NCBI RefSeq assembly: GCF_008180865.1
Contig: NZ_VTEX01000001.1
Span: 767,261 to 831,260, forward strand
Length of the DNA stretch: 64,000 nucleotides
Source: Rossellomorea aquimaris
Lineage (GTDB): Bacteria; Bacillota; Bacilli; Bacillales; Bacillaceae_B
Reading direction: 5' to 3'
Positions 55,519 through 63,350 of the stretch are shown one piece after another (position 1 is the first letter of the stretch; the number at the start of each line of letters is the position of its first letter). The notes below the pieces were generated by a model, which saw nothing but the letters and a program-made list of their open reading frames with translations, was not told where the DNA came from and did no database searches. The position numbers and the translations under genes are program-made.

Positions 55519-55765
55519 AAAAAATCCCTGCTGAATAAATCAGCAGGGACGAAAAAGATCGCGGTACCACCCTTGTTGTAAGCAAATTGCCTACCACTCG
55601 AATTGATAACGGACAATAACCGTCTTGTTCCACTACAGAACAAGAAGCTCAAGAAACGTAATTCATGATTTTCCTATGTACTAGTTCCCAGCACCACTAG
55701 CTCTCTATAACAGGGAGGAGATCACTACTTCAAATCCATCACAGCTCTTCACAAATATGTATGAT
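55519..55765 (-). promoter_or_regulatory. T-box riboswitch, probable tRNA-Tyr, upstream of phhA
   Basis: On the minus strand the T-box sequence AGGGTGGTACCGCG is at 55573-55560 and the terminator TCCCTGCTGA / TCAGCAGGGA (loop TTTAT) with six T is at 55549-55519. The specifier region reads GAATTACGTTTCTTGAGC; by alignment with the trpS leader (GAATGGGCTTTTGAGC), UAC (Tyr, 55660-55658) is the specifier. This makes tyrosine shortage the signal. Confidence 0.9.
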
Positions 55766-55778
55766 CAAGATGCTTTAT

Positions 55779-55808
55779 ATCTTAAACGCTTTTATGCGTT
55801 AAAGTCAA
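55779..55808 (-). promoter_or_regulatory. Promoter of the phhA leader with embedded repeat
   Basis: On the minus strand TTGACT (55808-55803) and TAAGAT (55784-55779) are separated by 18 bases. The upstream copy of the 18-base repeat (55781-55798), containing the inverted AACGC / GCGTT, fills the spacer and the -10. Confidence 0.65.
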
Positions 55809-55930
55809 GGGGGTTTTTTACGTGTATATGATGTTTATTTATGAATGAATAAAGGTGCTGGTAATTTCAATTAAAGGAATATGTCAGAAATAAAACTGAA
55901 GTTAACGTGCTTAAAAATAGCCCCTCAGAT

Positions 55931-55956
55931 AAAAAACGCCAGAAAAACCTGGCGCT
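55931..55956 (-). terminator. Rho-independent terminator (minus strand)
   Basis: On the minus strand GCGCCAG / CTGGCG with loop GTTTTT is followed by TTTTTTAT. It follows the small gene ending at 55962. Confidence 0.78.
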
Positions 55957-55961
55957 ATTAG

Positions 55962-56186
55962 TTATAAAATTTGTGTTTTTTCCTGGTGATCCTGAAGTTT
56001 CATCTGTTCTAATTCCAGTCTCATTTTCTGGGTTTCAATCACAAAATTTTCGTGTTTCAGTTTTTCCAGTTCGAGTTGGTCTTCTATCATTTTTTGTTTC
56101 AGCTTGGATTGTTTTTGGAAATGGTCCGTTATGATTCCGAGGATGGGTATTGAAAAGATCATGATAACAGCAATGGTTCCAGTCAT
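55962..56186 (-). CDS. Small membrane protein with coiled coil
   Basis: The 74-residue protein has an N-terminal hydrophobic helix (about residues 3-22, TGTIAVIMIFSIPILGIITD) followed by a charged heptad-like coil (KLKQKMIEDQLELEKLKHEN ...). This is the shape of small Bacillus envelope-associated proteins, but I do not assign a family. AGGAGG lies six bases before ATG 56186 and a terminator follows. Confidence 0.7.
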   Translation of the reverse strand: MTGTIAVIMIFSIPILGIITDHFQKQSKLKQKMIEDQLELEKLKHENFVIETQKMRLELEQMKLQDHQEKTQIL

Positions 56187-56412
56187 GACAATCCTCCTTT
56201 TTCTCCTAATCGTATTCGTTACTTAATAGTTAAATTATAACAAAACACGAGGTGGATTAGTATATAGTGTGGTAATGTTAAGATAGAATCTTCTTAGAAG
56301 AATATACGAATAAAAACATAAAAGAGTTTCATGTTTTCTAAATAAAGAGGAGAGTTTCAGTAACAATTATTTTTTCGCAGAGAATATCTGGACAAAGACA
56401 AAGTGGAATAAA

Positions 56413-56895
56413 CTATAAGTTCCACTTCTTATGCACATACGTAAGCATCGTCTCCCGGTATTTTCTAACTATTGAATTCATGATGAAGTACGTGAGGATG
56501 CCGAAAATGGGGAGATTGATGAACATCCCGATAAAAAATGCTTTCCCCAATTGCAGCCCTACATCTACTGCTTCACTGGAGTAGTCTATTGACGGATCGA
56601 TTACATCAATGGGGTAGAAGAGATATCCTACAACAAGATTCAAGTAAAAGAAAAAAGGGAAAGCCCAAATCAAGGAAACCCCTCCTACTAATCCAGCGAA
56701 TGAGTTGCCTTTAAACACCTTTGCAATTGCTGTGGAAATGAATGGACCTATGCCAAAAGAGGGGACGAAGTTGATTAATAATCCAAACGTGAATCCTAAT
56801 GCAATACTGTGGGAGTTATCTTTAAGACGCAATAGTTTAAGAGTAAGACATTTACATTGACGAAGCTTTTTTCTAATCATGAGATCAACACCCAT
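56413..56895 (-). CDS. DUF2062 family membrane protein
   Basis: The 160-residue protein has four or so hydrophobic segments with the family pattern ALGFTFGLLINFVPSFGIGP near residue 32 and GGVSLIWAFPFFFYLNLVVG. DUF2062 proteins are small membrane proteins of unknown function, sometimes fused to glycosyltransferases. The ribosome binding site at ATG 56895 is weak; ATG 56880 (MIRKKLRQ) is an alternative. Confidence 0.8.
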   Translation of the reverse strand: MGVDLMIRKKLRQCKCLTLKLLRLKDNSHSIALGFTFGLLINFVPSFGIGPFISTAIAKVFKGNSFAGLVGGVSLIWAFPFFFYLNLVVGYLFYPIDVIDPSIDYSSEAVDVGLQLGKAFFIGMFINLPIFGILTYFIMNSIVRKYRETMLTYVHKKWNL

Positions 56896-57059
56896 TATCG
56901 TTTACTTTCATACTCAGTAAATAGTATGGTCAACATTCTGTTTTCTAAATATAAAATTTCATAAGGTTTTTTAGAAGTTTTTTCACAACATTTCTTTAAG
57001 AAAATCTGTAACATGGTATCCTAGAAGTAATAGAATTTTTGGTAGAGTGAGGATAAAAG

Positions 57060-57734
57060 ATGAAACTAACGAAAAAAATACCCAATATGGTCACGTTGGG
57101 AAATCTGTACTGCGGTTTCTTATCAATTGGGTTTGCCGCTAGCGGACAATTTAAAAACGCAGCGATACTAATTATTATTGGCATGATGCTTGATAGCATG
57201 GACGGCAGACTGGCGAGGATGCTGCAAGCGGATAGTGTACTAGGAAAGGAATTGGATTCATTAGCCGATATTGTCACGTTCGGAGTCGCACCTTCTTTTC
57301 TTGTGTATTATACATATTTCTTTCAATTTGGATTATTAGGATTTATCGTGGCAGGGTTATTTCCATTATTCGGAGCCTATCGCCTGGCAAGGTTCAATAC
57401 CAGTCCGCCAAAATCGTCTCTTCATTATTTTGTAGGGGTTCCGATTACGGCAGCAGGTGGGATCCTGGCGCTCCTCACCCTGTTTGGAGACTTTATACCG
57501 AATATCGTAACAACGGTCATTTTCACAGCAATGTGCTTTCTCATGGTGAGCCGTATTCGAATCCCGAGTCTCAAGGAAGTGCCTTTACCTAAGTACGGAA
57601 CGATCGTGACTCTCTTCATTGGAGCATTGCTATTTGTCATCTACAAAGGGACCTATGAGCAGTTTCCCTATTTGATTTACATTGCCACACCCCTGTATAT
57701 CGCATATCTGACGTATCGATTCATAAAAAGATAA
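57060..57734 (+). CDS. pssA: CDP-diacylglycerol--serine O-phosphatidyltransferase
   Basis: PssA makes phosphatidylserine, the precursor of phosphatidylethanolamine. The 224-residue protein has the full CDP-alcohol phosphatidyltransferase signature from about residue 45: D-G-R-L-A-R, eight residues, G-K-E-L-D-S-L-A-D. Six to eight membrane helices follow. In B. subtilis pssA is followed by psd and ybfM; here it stands alone with a terminator directly behind. GAGGATAAAAG precedes ATG 57060. Confidence 0.94.
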   Translation: MKLTKKIPNMVTLGNLYCGFLSIGFAASGQFKNAAILIIIGMMLDSMDGRLARMLQADSVLGKELDSLADIVTFGVAPSFLVYYTYFFQFGLLGFIVAGLFPLFGAYRLARFNTSPPKSSLHYFVGVPITAAGGILALLTLFGDFIPNIVTTVIFTAMCFLMVSRIRIPSLKEVPLPKYGTIVTLFIGALLFVIYKGTYEQFPYLIYIATPLYIAYLTYRFIKR

Positions 57735-57739
57735 AAATA

Positions 57740-57777
57740 AAAATGATCCAGGCATTCATTGCCCGGATCATTTTTTA
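57740..57777 (+). terminator. Rho-independent terminator after pssA
   Basis: AAAATGATCC / GGATCATTTT with an inner GGC/GCC step and six T. Confidence 0.88.
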
Positions 57778-57861
57778 TTTTCCACTATGCAAAACCGTTT
57801 CCTTAAAATTCATAATATCAAAATGCAAGGACCAGGTCCCTTACAAAGTCAACTTAACGAC

Positions 57862-59046
57862 TTATATAAAACCCATAACGAGTCCACCCACTGCTCCTGT
57901 CATCACGACGATCCAAGGTGGAAGTTTCCAAAAGACCAGCATGCTAAACAAAACTGAAGCAAAGGCAAAATCCAGTGGAGCAAGGATGGATGAAGTCCAA
58001 ATGGGGTGGTAAAAAGCTGCTATCAGAATTCCAACGACAGCGGCATTGACTCCCATCAGCGCGCCTTTTATCTTAGGATTTCTACGGAGGGAATCCCAGA
58101 ATGGAAGCGTCCCTAAAATGAGTAGAAAGGCTGGAAGGAAAATCGCGAAAGTCGCAAGCAATCCTCCCTGCCACCCATCAATCACAGCACCAATATAAGC
58201 TGCAAAGGTGAAGAGAGGACCTGGAACCGCCTGGGCTGCACCATACCCTGCCAAAAACGCTTCTTCCGTTAACCATCCGGTAGGAACAAACTCCCGTTCA
58301 AGCAGAGGCAAGACAACATGACCTCCACCAAAAACCAATGACCCGGAACGATAGAAGCTATCGAATAAAGCGATCCATTCAAGGGAGGTCAATTCCCTTA
58401 AGAACGGAAGAAGAAATAGTAAGCCGAAGAATATAACTAAACAAATCACTGCGAATCTACGAGAAATCGGGAAGTCAATTCGGGCTTCATCGTCGGGTTT
58501 ATGTTGTTTAAAGAGTAGAAATCCAATGAAAGCTGAAAGAAGAATGACCCCAATTTGTGAAAACGCTGTCTGCCATAATGAAATGACCACTAAAGCAAAC
58601 AATGCAATCGCTTTTCGTTTTAAATCAGGCGTCAACTTTTTTGCCATTCCTAAAATAGCATGAGCAACGACTGCAACTGCGACAATCTTTAACCCGTGGA
58701 TCCACCCGGCATCTGCCACATCCAATCCTTGAAGAATAATGGCGAAAAGAATCAATGCAATGACAGAAGGGAGTGTAAAGCCTATAAATGAAACAATTCC
58801 TCCAAGAACTCCTGCCCGCATGATACCAATGCCCATTCCGACTTGAGAGCTTGCAGGACCGGGGAGAAATTGGCAAAGAGCGACCAAATCTGCGTAACTT
58901 TTTTCATCCATCCATTTTCGTCTCCGAACATATTCTTCATGAAAGTATCCTAAATGGGCAACCGGCCCACCGAAAGATGTTAGCCCCAACCTTGTTGAAA
59001 TAAACAGTATTTCAATCAGGGACTTTAAACTTCTAGATGTTTTCAT
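57862..59046 (-). CDS. chrA: Chromate transporter ChrA (two-domain)
   Basis: ChrA (CHR family) expels chromate. The 394-residue protein has two homologous halves, each with a CHR signature: FGGPVAHLGYFHEEYVRRRKW / QFLPGPASSQVGMGIG in the first, and GGGHVVLPLLEREFV / AAQAVPGPLFTFAAYIGA in the second. About ten helices are predicted. ATG 59046 behind AAGGTG is used, since an in-frame extension to 59115 would overlap padR. It follows the padR gene by 19 bases, so the regulator probably controls it. Confidence 0.92.
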   Translation of the reverse strand: MKTSRSLKSLIEILFISTRLGLTSFGGPVAHLGYFHEEYVRRRKWMDEKSYADLVALCQFLPGPASSQVGMGIGIMRAGVLGGIVSFIGFTLPSVIALILFAIILQGLDVADAGWIHGLKIVAVAVVAHAILGMAKKLTPDLKRKAIALFALVVISLWQTAFSQIGVILLSAFIGFLLFKQHKPDDEARIDFPISRRFAVICLVIFFGLLFLLPFLRELTSLEWIALFDSFYRSGSLVFGGGHVVLPLLEREFVPTGWLTEEAFLAGYGAAQAVPGPLFTFAAYIGAVIDGWQGGLLATFAIFLPAFLLILGTLPFWDSLRRNPKIKGALMGVNAAVVGILIAAFYHPIWTSSILAPLDFAFASVLFSMLVFWKLPPWIVVMTGAVGGLVMGFI

Positions 59047-59065
59047 TATAATTTCACCTTCTTTG

Positions 59066-59374
59066 TTAGTCTTTGATTTCTTTAAATAGCTCATAGGCTT
59101 TATCACGTGCTTCACTGAGTACTTTATTGCCTTTATCTGTAGTCGAATAATACTTCCTGATCTTTCCCTCCACGTTTTTCTCTTCTTTTGTTAGTAGTCC
59201 GTCAGTCTCCATTGAGTGAAGAATAGGGTACAGTGTACCGGAGCTTATGCTATATCCATGTTCTCTTAATTCTTCTAACATCCACGTACCATAAATTGGC
59301 TCTTCTTTGGCATGATGGAGTATATGGATCTGGATAAACCCCAGAAAGAGTTTCCGTAATACTTTGTCTTCCAA
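59066..59374 (-). CDS. PadR family transcriptional regulator
   Basis: The 102-residue winged-helix protein begins at TTG 59374 (LEDKVLRKLF read from Met) with GGGAGGTG upstream. It carries IYGTWMLEELREHGYSISSGTLYPILHSME, the typical PadR recognition helix, then TKEEKNVEGKIRKYYSTTDKG, the family wing and start of the dimer helix. It sits just upstream of chrA on the same strand, so it likely represses the padR-chrA operon. The effector may be chromate or another stress, which is an inference. Confidence 0.9.
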   Translation of the reverse strand: MEDKVLRKLFLGFIQIHILHHAKEEPIYGTWMLEELREHGYSISSGTLYPILHSMETDGLLTKEEKNVEGKIRKYYSTTDKGNKVLSEARDKAYELFKEIKD

Positions 59375-59407
59375 ATAAACACCTCCCAATATTCAAATCG
59401 AAATCCA

Positions 59408-59424
59408 ATATCGAAAGTCGATAT
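59408..59424. promoter_or_regulatory. Palindromic operator candidate for PadR
   Basis: ATATCGA-AAG-TCGATAT is a perfect 7-bp inverted repeat with a 3-base spacer, about 35 bases before the padR start. It overlaps a possible -10 on the minus strand. Confidence 0.55.
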
Positions 59425-59548
59425 CAAAATATGATACAAAGACTGTAACATGAAAAGTGTGCTGATTCAAAGGTTTGACGGCAAATTTACAAACTCTTAA
59501 CAAAAGGTATTTACGAATGTAAAAAAGCCATATCCGCAATGGATACAG

Positions 59549-61327
59549 CTACCGTTCATCAATATCTATATCTTGATAAAAAAATGAATAGGTTTTGACT
59601 AAGCCAATCAAAAATAAGCCAATGGCAAAGTAGGCGGGCAGAAGATGGATAAACGAGGTGTACCCGATAGCAAAATGAATATATATCCCCGAAATAAAGG
59701 CAGGAAGCCCCCCTATCAGAAGGGTCCGCCATACCCACTTATTTCCTTGCTGAAAGCCCCAAAGTGAGAGAGTTAAGACTAGTAATCCCACACTTAGTAA
59801 AGCACTGCCGAATCCCGCTCGATCATGTGCAATTACGGGAATGAGGTTCTGATTGAACTCATGAAGAATCTCCGGTGGCATACAGAGGTAAAGAAGATCT
59901 GTCGGAACAAAAACAGAAGTAACCCCAAAGTAAGAAATGACAAGACCTCCAAGAACAAAAGAAAATCCAAGTACGACAAATGCAAGTTGACCATACAGGG
60001 ATTGCATCCATATGTTATGATTTCTTCGATTTCGAGATGAGGGAGTTCCTTTTATGCCCCTTGTATGAATCCAGCCATATACGTAAAAGGGTAGCAATAT
60101 GAGCCAAAATAAAAGATGAAGCCAGTCAAAATAGCCATACCCGATAAATAAGAAAATTCCCAGAAATCCTGTAATAGCGGCAATATCTATGGACTGTTTG
60201 GCCCATAGGAGACCTCTCCTGACACCATGGAAGGAGAGCTGCATATACACAATCCCTCCTGAAATCATAGTTCCTGCTAACGTCATCCGATCATGAGCCA
60301 TAAATTTTACAATACGGTCGTTGAATCCAGCAATCGATTCCCTCTTCATCCCCAAATAATGTTCATCATAGGGCAGAATCACCGACGTTAAACTAAATAG
60401 GAAGGCCAAGAGTCCTCCTATAAAAATAAATAAACCAAAATACCAGTAAGATTTCCATCCTTTTTGAGGGGGGAGCTGATCGTTCAAATCATCCAGTAAT
60501 GCTTCGTTAATGCGTTTGGTTAAACCAGGACCCGAAAAAACATAACCATCTGAAAGAAGAAGGAGGTCTGCACCCGCACTTAGTAGAGATAGTGCCTGAC
60601 TTGGTTCACGAACTCCACCTGAAGTGATGATTGATAGAGCCGGGATTGCTTTTTTGTATGAACGAACAGTTGAAAGGAGGTCGTTGAATTCATCTTCTTC
60701 TACAACGATTCCTGTAATATCCTCGACGTTTAATTCGTAAAGAAGTTCTAACGTTGGATTTAAGATGAAAATCGGTTTGTCACTATGTATAGTAGCGGGG
60801 ATTTCTTCACTTTCAACAATATAACCATCTGAAAATCCATCTAATTTTTCAATCATAATAGATATTTCCTGGGGTGTCCCCGACAGTCTTATGATGAAGG
60901 GCTGTTTTTTTCTAATCTTCTTTAATTTCTTCAGAGTCCTCTCTAACCCAATAGATTCAAGTGGGTCCGAGAACTGTATACGCTGCTCATTATGATCTGC
61001 ATTAGGGTAAGCGAATTCTGATGGTGTCTGTAAAGTCACCGGACCAATTTCTATAAAGCCAAAGCCTAAATGAATAAAGGCAGAGGTTCCGGTCAGTAAG
61101 GGATCAATTTTACCGGAGAGACCAACAGGGTTGGTAAATTCCATCCGTTTGATTTGTCGATACAGGAGAGGGGAACACTCTTCTCTTCCTAGGAAATGGA
61201 TGATGTTAGGACCCAGAGGGAGAGAAGCGATCGTCCCCATTCCTCTATGTATAAGCTCTCTCGACATGTAAGCAGGGAGTTTGGATAAAGCGGGTTTAAA
61301 TATTCCGTGATAGGACCAATCAGGCAT
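59549..61327 (-). CDS. DHODH-like TIM-barrel protein fused to a polytopic membrane domain
   Basis: The 592-residue protein has an N-terminal half (about 1-285) resembling dihydroorotate dehydrogenase: TNPVGLSGKID, FGFIEIGPVTLQTP, and the FMN-site-like segment IITSGGVREPSQALSLLSAG followed by ADLLLLSDGYVFSGPGL. The catalytic base region is not clear, so it may not reduce dihydroorotate. The second half (about 295-592) has eight or so membrane helices and repeated HDR motifs (AHDRMTLAG, AHDRAGFG). GAGGA precedes ATG 61327. I do not know its function. Confidence 0.75.
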   Translation of the reverse strand: MPDWSYHGIFKPALSKLPAYMSRELIHRGMGTIASLPLGPNIIHFLGREECSPLLYRQIKRMEFTNPVGLSGKIDPLLTGTSAFIHLGFGFIEIGPVTLQTPSEFAYPNADHNEQRIQFSDPLESIGLERTLKKLKKIRKKQPFIIRLSGTPQEISIMIEKLDGFSDGYIVESEEIPATIHSDKPIFILNPTLELLYELNVEDITGIVVEEDEFNDLLSTVRSYKKAIPALSIITSGGVREPSQALSLLSAGADLLLLSDGYVFSGPGLTKRINEALLDDLNDQLPPQKGWKSYWYFGLFIFIGGLLAFLFSLTSVILPYDEHYLGMKRESIAGFNDRIVKFMAHDRMTLAGTMISGGIVYMQLSFHGVRRGLLWAKQSIDIAAITGFLGIFLFIGYGYFDWLHLLFWLILLPFYVYGWIHTRGIKGTPSSRNRRNHNIWMQSLYGQLAFVVLGFSFVLGGLVISYFGVTSVFVPTDLLYLCMPPEILHEFNQNLIPVIAHDRAGFGSALLSVGLLVLTLSLWGFQQGNKWVWRTLLIGGLPAFISGIYIHFAIGYTSFIHLLPAYFAIGLFLIGLVKTYSFFYQDIDIDER

Positions 61328-61614
61328 AGCACATTCCTCGCAATATATTGTAATACCATCATTCTATCAGGGATTTTGATAGAGTGGGTGGTGAATTTAA
61401 AGTAGGAGTCAGTTACGTGAACAATTGAATTACTTTTTTGAAGAAAGAACGTGATATAAATAATATTGTGAATAAAGATTTCATAATGATTGTTTATGGG
61501 AAAGACCAGAACATTTTTTAGTTCTTTCTTCCTTAATTCCATTAGAGCGGTTATATCTTCTGATTTCCGTCGATATACTTTACAGGTTTATTTCAATGGA
61601 AAAGGAGAGAGTGT

Positions 61615-63096
61615 ATGATTAAAAAGATTTGCATGACCGTTTTTGCACTATTATTATTGCTGCCGTCGTGGGGCCATGCAGGTTCATTCGGTAAGGATGA
61701 TCCTTCTGGAGTTCCCGGGCAGTGGTATGTAGGTACAACTCCCTCGTATGTAGCCCCTTCCAAGCATCCTATCCTCTTTGTACACGGATTAAATAGCTCT
61801 TCTAACACATGGTGGAATGAAAATAATATGTATGACACAGCCTATCAAAATGGTTATGAAACCGCTTTTATCGATCTGTATCCAACAAAGAATATGTGGG
61901 ATAACGGTGCCCTACTTGCCCAGAAAATTTGCGACATATACAATTACTACGGTGAAAAGGTAGTGGTTGTGGCCCACAGTAAAGGGGGAATCGATACGCA
62001 ATCAGCACTTGTACACTATGGTGCTTATCCGTATGTCTCAAGGGTGATCACCCTTTCCACACCCCATTATGGTTCCCAACTGGCAGATCTTGCTTATAGC
62101 AGCTGGGCAGGGTGGTTGACAGGCATTTTGGGAAGTAAGAATGATGCCACCTATTCACTGCAAACAGGGTATATGAGTTATTTCCGCTCTGAAACGGATC
62201 ATCATTCGAATGTAAATGGAAATCCAATCTATACGTTTGGCGGGACCAAATGGGGAAGCTTCGGAAGCTCACTATATTGGGGAGGATTGTACCTGGGTAC
62301 TTATGGAAGCAACGATGGTGCCGTTACGGTCAATAGTTCAAGACTTCCCTATGGAACAGAGCTGAGAGTGGGGGATTGGAATCATTCGACCATCAAAGAA
62401 GGTTCCTCTACCTTTAATTTGTTCAGAAATTATTTGAATGAAGCGACCAATACCTCGGGGTTTAACCCGCAAAGTGAGGTCGAGACAAATGTTGCAGAGA
62501 ACGCTGCCTCTTTTGTTAGAGGAGGAGAATATATTGGAAAGAAACATGAAAAGGTCTTTGTAGAACAAGGGGCTCTGTCCGTAACATTTGACTGGATTAG
62601 TAATAAGCCTTCGTCACAATTAATCCTAAGAGATCCTGGTCAAAAAACAAGTTCAATCTTCAAGGTGAAAAAGGATGAAAGTGAATACTTTAACGGTGCG
62701 TATCACCATACGGTAACCGTAAATGATCCTGCACCAGGGCAGTGGACGGTTGATGCATCGTCGTCTTCAGAAGAAAAATATCTCTTACACGTGTCTTTTG
62801 AAAGCACGATGAATGATGTAATGAGCATCCAATTAGCACAGGATGAAATCAATTTGAAAGTTAAGGACAGTAAGGTAAAGCATAAAACTGACATGACAAT
62901 TGAATATTACAAGAATGGTAAGTTGAAGAAAAGTAAGGTGAAACCAAAAAATGACTCATTAAATCTTCCGAAGCTTGGAGAAGGAATTTATAACGTGACC
63001 ATTGATGTAGAAGGAAGCAAGGACAAAAATACGTTCCAAAGAACCTTCATTAAAACGATTTACGTTAATGATTCTGGGAAGATTTATGGACAGTAG
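61615..63096 (+). CDS. Secreted lipase (alpha/beta hydrolase, Bacillus AHSxG type)
   Basis: The 493-residue protein has a signal peptide (MIKKICMTVFALLLLLPSWG, cleavage about residue 23), then HPILFVHGLNSSSNTWW (oxyanion region), the nucleophile pentapeptide AHSKG (Ser about 122), YGSNDGAV (Asp region) and GDWNHSTIKEG (His). The Ala in place of the first Gly is typical of Bacillus lipases. A C-terminal part (about 285-493) looks like beta-rich repeats (QWTVDASSSSEEKYLLHVSF). It is preceded by GGAGAG. Confidence 0.87.
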   Translation: MIKKICMTVFALLLLLPSWGHAGSFGKDDPSGVPGQWYVGTTPSYVAPSKHPILFVHGLNSSSNTWWNENNMYDTAYQNGYETAFIDLYPTKNMWDNGALLAQKICDIYNYYGEKVVVVAHSKGGIDTQSALVHYGAYPYVSRVITLSTPHYGSQLADLAYSSWAGWLTGILGSKNDATYSLQTGYMSYFRSETDHHSNVNGNPIYTFGGTKWGSFGSSLYWGGLYLGTYGSNDGAVTVNSSRLPYGTELRVGDWNHSTIKEGSSTFNLFRNYLNEATNTSGFNPQSEVETNVAENAASFVRGGEYIGKKHEKVFVEQGALSVTFDWISNKPSSQLILRDPGQKTSSIFKVKKDESEYFNGAYHHTVTVNDPAPGQWTVDASSSSEEKYLLHVSFESTMNDVMSIQLAQDEINLKVKDSKVKHKTDMTIEYYKNGKLKKSKVKPKNDSLNLPKLGEGIYNVTIDVEGSKDKNTFQRTFIKTIYVNDSGKIYGQ

Positions 63097-63117
63097 GATA
63101 GGTTGGGATTTTTTGGT

Positions 63118-63153
63118 GAGAAGCTGATATTTCATTAGCTTCTCTTTTTTTAT
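63118..63153 (+). terminator. Rho-independent terminator after the lipase gene
   Basis: GAGAAGCT / AGCTTCTC with an 11-base middle that can extend the stem, followed by seven T. Confidence 0.82.
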
Positions 63154-63350
63154 AGAGGATAGGGACTGAATAATTAGTCTCCTGCTATTAGTTTGACAAA
63201 ACTCAACCATTTCCGAAATGTCATAGGAACTTATATTCACACTCAGTTCCATAATTCGGTACCATAGTTTCATTTTTGCAAATGGAAAAGGGTTTCAATC
63301 CTTTTATCTCTAAATAGATTAGGGAGTCGAAATAAAAGGAGGAATACATA

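Noticed and set aside
57828-57842. AGGACCAGGTCCC near the end of chrA
   Set aside because: It is a short local palindrome in the gap between convergent genes and does not match the GGTCCGTCCCT core.
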